64,000 nucleotides of DNA from positions 33,756,022 to 33,820,021 of the forward strand of contig OY759261.1 in assembly GCA_963662155.1 (NCBI GenBank), in the 5' to 3' direction. The stretch comes from Lamellibrachia columna (lineage: Eukaryota; Annelida; Polychaeta; Sabellida; Siboglinidae). Each line of letters opens with the position of its first letter. The stretch's first letter is position 1. This document shows, piece by piece, positions 57,330-64,000 of the stretch. Both the position numbers and the translations under genes were made by a program. The notes beneath the pieces are model-generated. The model saw only the letters and a list, made by a program, of their open reading frames with translations. It was not told the DNA's origin and ran no database searches.

Positions 57330-57645
57330 GTACATCAGGTCATACATAACTGTACACCAGGTCATACATAACTGTACACCAGGTCATACATAACTGTACA
57401 CTATGCCATACATAACTGTACACCAGGTCATATATATAACTGTACACCAGGTCATACATAACTGTACACCAGGTCATACATAACTGTACACCAGGTCATA
57501 CACAACTGTACACCAGGTCATACATAACTGTACACCAGGTCATACACAACTGTACACCAGGTCATACATAACTGTACACCAGGTCAAACATAACTGTACA
57601 CCAGGTCATACATAACTGTACACCAGGTCATACATAACATGTCCC
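57330..57645. repeat. 22-bp minisatellite, 14 copies
   Basis: Unit accaggtcatacataactgt + ac, with few variants (tatgcc, acacaac). Confidence 0.95.
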
Positions 57646-57784
57646 TTCACGTATAATAAAACTATGAAGTACGCACTGAAATCAACATCCTCATCTTCAA
57701 TAATACTGTTAAATACTGTTGTGTGGTGACATTGAATAAGCTAATCCTGGTCGACACAAACCAAACTATCCATGTCAGGGGGCG

Positions 57785-58234
<450 letters not shown>

Positions 58235-59370
58235 TACATCAAAATACTGAAAAAAGGAATTCAAACTGATGCTGTGGTGATGGCTTTCAGTAAGGCCTTT
58301 GATAAGCTATAGGTGTCTCAAAACAGATTATTATACAAACTACAACACTATGGAATCATTAGAATTAATCTAAAATTTAGACTTTTTAACGGACCTTAAA
58401 CAGATCGAGTGTAATAGTAGACGGTCAATCATCTAAAAACACTCCAGTAACATCTGGGGTGCCACATGGCTATGCACTCGGCCCAATTATCTTACTTATT
58501 TACACAGATGACCTCGATCCTTGTAACATCAAATGTACAACTTTTTGAAGATGATACTATCATTTATAGAAAAGTACAAACCTGAAATGACATTAATCAA
58601 CTACAAAATTAAGATAGTTTAATTAAATGTATAGCATGGGAAAAATAATGGCACATGAAATTCCATCCAAGAAAATGTCAAATTATTAGATTCAGAAGAA
58701 ATAGTAAACCTATTGCATGATTCCCATTACTCACAGAGAGGACAACAACTGTAGAACATCACAGCCAAGGCAAATCACACGCTAGGATTCATCAAACGAT
58801 ATCTTCAGTTACATTATCACAACATCAAGAAACAGGCATGCATCTAGGTGTATTAGCTGGTACTAGCTTTGGCCTAGTAAGACCACAGGTCGAGTGCTGC
58901 TCCTCGGTCTGGACGCTCATATCAACAGTAGTGTTTAAAAAATTAGATGGCACAGAGGAGATCTGCAAGGTGGGTTCTAGGACAGAACTACAACACTTCG
59001 GGCGTGACAGACATGTTACATCAACTCGAATACGCCACATTGCAACAACGGCGCATTAACTCCACATTAATATTAAAGTATAAGATATAGATTTGTATAT
59101 TGTATATAAACAAATTAAGTACACTGTAATACCTCTCGATCTCCAGTGACTCACCCTTCCAGATATATACAGTATATTATACACACCCCTTTAGCTATAT
59201 TCAACCATGTAGACCTACTAAAACTAATTCATACAAGATGTCATTCATTCCCGGAACCATATTATAATTTCTGTAGTAAACTGGAATAATCTTCCCAGAG
59301 GTGGTGCATGCCCCACTCTGGAGACATAGGTATCGACTGGCTGGTCTCCCAATTCTACAGTGAAATAAAT
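58235..59370 (+). mobile_element. Highly decayed LINE (RT to C terminus)
   Basis: Fragments in different frames: MAFSKAFDKL, LYKLQHYGIIRINLKF, SGVPHGYALGPIILLIYTDD, then LGVLAGTSFGLVRPQVECCS (58840-58900) and further 3' sequence to about 59370. The order matches RT and post-RT regions of the second LINE family. Stops are numerous. Confidence 0.65.
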
Positions 59371-61009
59371 ATACCCTCTTTACGCCTTATGTAAAAAATT
59401 TACACCTTATGCATGTAACAGTCTTTACACCTTATGTAACAGTCTTCAATTAGATGAGGTTAACATAGTATTTGAGGTTAACATAGTACTATAAAAGATA
59501 ATACAAGAAATTGTTGTTAAAGAAATATGAATTAGCATAGGAATATAAATGTGATTCTAGTAATGTATGTGAGTAATATATGTTCATGCGTGATTGAATA
59601 TTATAATTAATTCTGCATAGTATGAAGTAATCATCCAGTAATGACTTTATGATGATAACAAACAAGACCAGAGTATATGGAATTGTGAAATATATGTAAT
59701 GCACGTAGGTACATTTAATTATAAGCTCTGTTTTACTTAGAATTGTATGTGGTGATATGAAAGGGGAAAGTACTACATAAGTATTACACTTCTGCGTTCC
59801 CCATGTTCACTTGAATATATATTATTATACTATGTACTAGTATTGTATCATTCTTGTAATGATGAAAATAAGTTCAATTAAAAAAAGAAGACCGCCTAAA
59901 CTGGGGCTGAATAGTAAAATTTGCTAGTACGACGCCACCTAGCGGAGTCCAGTAGAGACAATGGATTGGTTCGTGAGTTTTTGTTAAGAAGTGTATGCAG
60001 CATTATAGAATAAGATTGTGTTATACAGGACTAACATTAACCAAAAGTTGCACCATCATTTGTTGATGTAAGGCGTGCTCTAATTATTGTTAAAGTTAAG
60101 TTTAAGTAAGATATTTTCAATCCACCAAACTGGAACGCCAGTTGCCGGCTTTGCTTTGGCCTGGCCTTGCAGTAAATTCTGACATTATCGCCCGTTGGGA
60201 ATGCCACAAAGTAAAATTACGTGAACAGTTTAGCACCGATTGATTTTGTTCGATGTAACAATCTGAATGACGCCTTAGATATCAAATAATAAAATCAGGA
60301 GTGTCTGTTCTCACGGATTGTCGACTGGTTTTACATGAATTACACAACTCCGTCACAATGCCTTGCCCAGGCCAGGCTAGCTTAAGGCTAAGCCCAAGCC
60401 ATGGCAACGGTCAACTAACTTATATGACGTGATAGTCACATACCTAGCTGAGCAAAGCAGTAACAATAGTTAGTGACTGGATAATCAATGGTAGCCGATT
60501 AATCAGTGTACGTTGTCATTCTTGCCAACGTGAGCATACTCAGGAGTCACAAATTGCAGTATATCAATCATAACTTCTTCCCCAGATCTTCCAGTATACA
60601 TGATCTCATGTGCTCTGGTGACATCTAAAGATGTAAATCTCCCATTCCATAATATGTATACTTCTGTGGTGGCACATCTGTAAAAGTATTGGCGATTTTT
60701 TCACCGTAAATTAACATGTAAACTTTTTGTCATGGCTATTAGTAACTTACTTCCAAAAGAGTACGGCGTATGCTGTAAACTTGTTAAGAAGTTACAAGTT
60801 ACGGAGGTATGTGCAGCTTTTAGAAACCTCTCACTCAAAGTTGCACATGTAACGTGAAAATTCGGTTGAAAGCAAGTGTTGTGAGGGTGCTTGAAAGTCA
60901 CATGTTCAGTGTCACTAGGACACACGGCAAAAAACCCTCGAGACATCAACTCATTTATTCTATCTCGAATCTGGTTCGTTGATGTCTAAATATGTTGTGT
61001 GTGAGTAGT
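59371..61009. other. Unannotated 1.6-kb stretch
   Basis: Small repeats of ttacaccttatg at 59395-59440; otherwise nothing recognised. It could be upstream or 5' intronic sequence of GTDC1. Confidence 0.4.
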
Positions 61010-62190
61010 TTAAGTAACATCCGCTTTCGATTGAATAAATTGAATTTTTGTAAATCATCGAAAAAATTAAGTTAACATTTTTTTTTGCTTTTCAGCAATT
61101 CCATTTCCACTTCAGTTAATGTTTGATGAAACATTCAATGACTTAATAATTTGATGGTTTCACAAAAAACTACCCCTGTTACATAGAAAAGTTGCACAAA
61201 TCAGCTTGCATGTTGCAGTGGATACTAGGTAGGTTTGATTTTTTGCAAAATGAATTTGAAATGAGACCAGCAAAAATATAACTGAGGAGGAATGTTTAAG
61301 TGCTTTAGGTCACAGACTAGAGCGATGCCTGTTTCTGTGATTCCTATTGGACCAATCAGTGGGAAAATTCATCCTGACCATTATTTATGGGCCTGGGGCC
61401 GACGGACCAGCACTGTCCAGCAAACCAAATTTAATTGTATCTTTTTCAGGTCCTTCACTGATGATAGGCTTTCCTATGTTCAGTGAGGTCTGGGACCAAA
61501 CATACAATGGGAAGTGCTCTGCTAACGTTAGAAGGTGAAACTTTATTGATCTTTGTTAATTCCTTAAACAAATGTTTCGATAATGTAAACTATATGAAAA
61601 TAAAACAGCTACAATTTTTACCCATGCACATCAAGTTGTCATTGTTTTCACTTACCGGTTGTTTGTGTGTTAATATGAGTTATGCAGCAGTTATCAGTGC
61701 TTTTATGATTGAATCACTTTCAAAATTGAAGATTTATTGGTCAGTTTGTTCTTAAATTTGTTTATGCTCATTATAAAGTGGTATATATAATATATAATTA
61801 TATATATATATATATATAAATTATAACACTGGTTTTAAGATATATATATGTCATATATATAATATATATATTATATTTTATATATATATGTATTGTGTGA
61901 ATAGTTTAAGTAATACACACAGTTGATTTAATTAAAAAGTGCATATTTTGTTCAAATCATTGAGAAAGAATTGACTTCAGTCATTTGATAAGGCTCAAAA
62001 TAGCAGATATCCATAACTATAAACACTGTGGGTCAATGTCGATCTTGGGCATGACTTCCATTCTCTTGCCGATCACATGACAAAGTTATGAAATTTCATC
62101 AAGGAAAAAATTTGTGAGTTTTAAACATTTGCAAAATGAATTTGAAATGGAATGAGTGAAAATATCAAATTGAGGAGGAACCTTTAAATA
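61010..62190. repeat. Direct duplication upstream of GTDC1, spacing about 880 bp
   Basis: tgtgtgagtagtttaagtaa (61000s) recurs as tgtgtgaatagtttaagtaa near 61896, and gcaaaatgaatttgaaatg with gaggaggaa near 61245-61290 recurs near 62130-62180. A related word (gtaggtttgattttt) is also at 19980. Between the copies, 61770-61890 is an AT dinucleotide-rich hairpin-prone tract. Confidence 0.65.
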
Positions 62191-62233
62191 ATGCTAGTAA
62201 TATGCTTGTGTTGTGAATAGGTGACAGGTGACA

Positions 62234-62433
62234 ATGACTGGTTGCCATGGGACCACGTCTGTGTTGTTGGTAGAACCGTTCTATGGTGGTTCTCACCGAC
62301 AGCTCATTGACCTGTTATACGATGACATCCCAGCATGCACCAGGTTCACCCTGCCAGCAAAGAAGTGGCATTGGCGAGCGCGCACTGCTGCACTGCAGTT
62401 CTCTCAGATGATACCTCGCAGTGACTCTTACAG
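62234..62433 (+). CDS. GTDC1: GTDC1/QTMAN exon with start codon
   Basis: An acceptor-like tgttgtgaatAG precedes the exon. The ATG at 62234 opens a frame of 66 codons plus two bases, ending at TACAG|GTAACC. The peptide has [18 protein letters not shown] and [15 protein letters not shown], then FSQMIP, which aligns closely with the N terminus of vertebrate GTDC1 ([21 protein letters not shown]). GTDC1, also called QTMAN, is a GT-B glycosyltransferase that transfers mannose to queuosine at the wobble position of cytosolic tRNA-Asp. The start is chosen because it matches the family start and the upstream sequence is not conserved. There are no defects. Confidence 0.93.
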
Positions 62434-63249
62434 GTAACCACGACAATTGTTTGTTTTGCAGGGTTTTTGGTAATTTCAGTTAAAAAAATGCTCACATATA
62501 TATGCTCCTATATGCGTACAAGTTTTTAGGGGCTGGGTTTTCAGTAGTTGCATTTGTAATTGTTATTGGAATTTTCAATTACATCATGAACTTTGTAATT
62601 CAAATGAATCGCTGTTATTCAGTAGAATATAATTTTGTAACATGTTATGTATCATATTTTTTATTATATACCATAATATGCAGAAATTAAATAAAGCTGC
62701 TCTAAAATTGATGTTATTTTTTGCCGTTCAGTATGTCTGTGTTCAATTGGTGTTTTTGAGGTGGTGTGTAATTGGAGTTGGAATTGATATGATGTAATTG
62801 ACCATAAATCTGACGAACATACATTGCCCTCTTGAACAGAGCCATCCTAATAATCTATTTTCAGTGTTGGTAATTGGAATCTGTGGGAACGTCACTTAGT
62901 ATTCTGGACTATTTTTCAATAAAACCAGTAGTATGTTTTCCTTCTTTATTTTGAGGTTTTTCCCCAGTGACTGATGTTACCTGGGGTATCCATGGGATTA
63001 TACACCAAATAGTTCTTCCTGATTACAATGTAGTAGCTTTAGTGAACTCTTAACTGTACAAAGTCTGATTGTTTTTTATCACAACAGCATATTAGATAGC
63101 GTAAACTACATCTTGTCTAATATAAACTACAAAAAAAAAAACTACATATTGTCAGATTAATCTGCTGAGAGATGTAACAGAAATTTTACATGGTCCACAT
63201 GCATACGTTTTGTCTTTTGCTAATTTGTATCCTTTGTTTGACTATCTAG
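62434..63249 (+). other. GTDC1 intron
   Basis: Flanked by GT (62434) and tttgactatctAG (63249). AT-rich, no repeats of note. Confidence 0.8.
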
Positions 63250-63417
63250 GCTGCTCTTCTGCAGTTCGGTGTTGAACTTGGCTGAGTTGGCTGCGCTGCG
63301 TCCTGATCTGGGTCGACTGCGTAAAGTCGTCTACTTCCACGAGAACCAGCTCATGTATCCTGTCCGCAAGTCTCTGGACCGTGACTTCCAGTATGGCTAC
63401 AACCAGGTGTTGACTTG
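63250..63417 (+). CDS. GTDC1: GTDC1/QTMAN second coding exon
   Basis: 168 bp between tatctAG and ttgacttg|GTAAGT; it joins the first exon in phase (AG|G gives Arg). The peptide includes SSVLNLAELAALRPDLGRLR, VVYFHENQLMYPV and RDFQYGYNQVLTW. These match GTDC1 VLNLTELAALRPDLG, YFHENQLIYPV and RDFQYGYNQ. HENQ is a hallmark of this family's N-terminal Rossmann-like domain. No stops or frameshifts. The remaining exons lie beyond 64000. Confidence 0.94.
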
Positions 63418-63689
63418 GTAAGTCCACCACTGTTTCCTCAACAAAGGTTTTGGGGCAACTAATCATTGCCATATTTCGCTGTTGAAGAGTCAAAACGATA
63501 GAAATCTAATTTGATTTTTACCATGTGGTTGGTTGGATATGAGTCTGTTAGATTAACTTCTCATACACAAAAATTAACTTTCCCTGTTTTGATTGTACAA
63601 CAACTTTCACTATCAAAGCAGTGATAGTAATTTTTTGTATGTTAAAAGCTATTTTATTAGACACATATCCAACCAGCCACATGGTGCAG

Positions 63690-63758
<69 letters not shown>

Positions 63759-64000
63759 TTTAGCCATAATCGTGTTAGTGTGTGTAGGTATGTGTGTTGT
63801 TGGTATACAGTTTGCAATGATGAAGTTCACCCCAAGTATATTTGGCTAACATCGTGAAAGTTTGTGCAGTTCTTCAATCATCCACACAATTTTCACGAAG
63901 TCAAGTACACATGCCTTGCTCAGTAGCTTAGCGCTTCTTTTCATAATATGTTCGGTAATGATCAGCTTCGAGGCTTTCAACTTGCACTTGCAGGAGAATG
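63418..64000 (+). other. GTDC1 intron (partial) with (AT)n
   Basis: Contains about 32 AT units at 63692-63754. The next conserved GTDC1 block was not found before the window ends; the ttgcacttgcag at 63983-63994 could be an acceptor, but only six bases follow. Confidence 0.7.

Noticed and set aside
63983..64000. Third GTDC1 exon starting after ttgcacttgcag
   Set aside because: Only six bases follow and they do not fit the expected conserved continuation.

Overview
This 64-kb window is AT-rich animal nuclear DNA. Genes are split into exons with GT/AG junctions, several families of non-LTR retrotransposons are present, and short sequences have been amplified into minisatellites many times over. 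No bacterial-type operon, CRISPR array or rRNA gene was seen. The species cannot be named from sequence alone. Several arrays have units that span an exon/intron boundary; from memory, such 'mirage' minisatellites were described at the amphioxus Adh locus. A cephalochordate is therefore my best guess, not a conclusion.

Layout. 0-5.3 kb: an 81-bp array, then a CR1-like LINE on the plus strand whose endonuclease region is split by an 876-bp DNA element. 5.5-27 kb (minus strand): two directly repeated segments (about 5.5-8.4 and 20.0-23.0 kb), each ending in the last exon of glycyl-tRNA synthetase (GARS1). Both GARS1 copies are broken pseudogenes; the second keeps recognisable exons out to 27.0 kb. 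Between them lie exons 2, 3 and part of 4 of SEPSECS (selenocysteinyl-tRNA synthase), with arrays grown from their splice junctions and coding sequence. A FLYWCH/MULE transposase relic carrying two arrays inside its coding region and an L2-like LINE 3' end also lie between them. 27.76-39.27 kb: a giant palindrome with arms of about 5.3 kb that look over 99% identical, around a 0.9-kb loop. Both arms hold the same truncated CR1 copy, and telomere-like repeats point at the centre. 39.5-49.1 kb: large arrays (31/32, 60, 55, 26 and 48 bp), a PC-esterase-like coding region and a pogo-type transposase scrap. 49.1-59.4 kb: a second LINE family, a frameshifted full-length paralogue of the PC-esterase gene, CR1 copies (one with another LINE nested in it) and microsatellites. 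62.2-64 kb: the first two coding exons of an apparently intact GTDC1/QTMAN gene, running off the right edge.

Function. The only gene that looks alive is GTDC1/QTMAN, which mannosylates queuosine in tRNA. The PC-esterase copy at 44.2-45.1 kb has an open esterase domain and might be expressed. SEPSECS exons 2-3 are intact, but exon 4 is broken, so that locus is probably dead or partial. Nearly everything else is mobile-element debris, arrays and duplications. The most unusual content is the repeated birth of minisatellites from exons and exon/intron junctions, and the giant palindrome.
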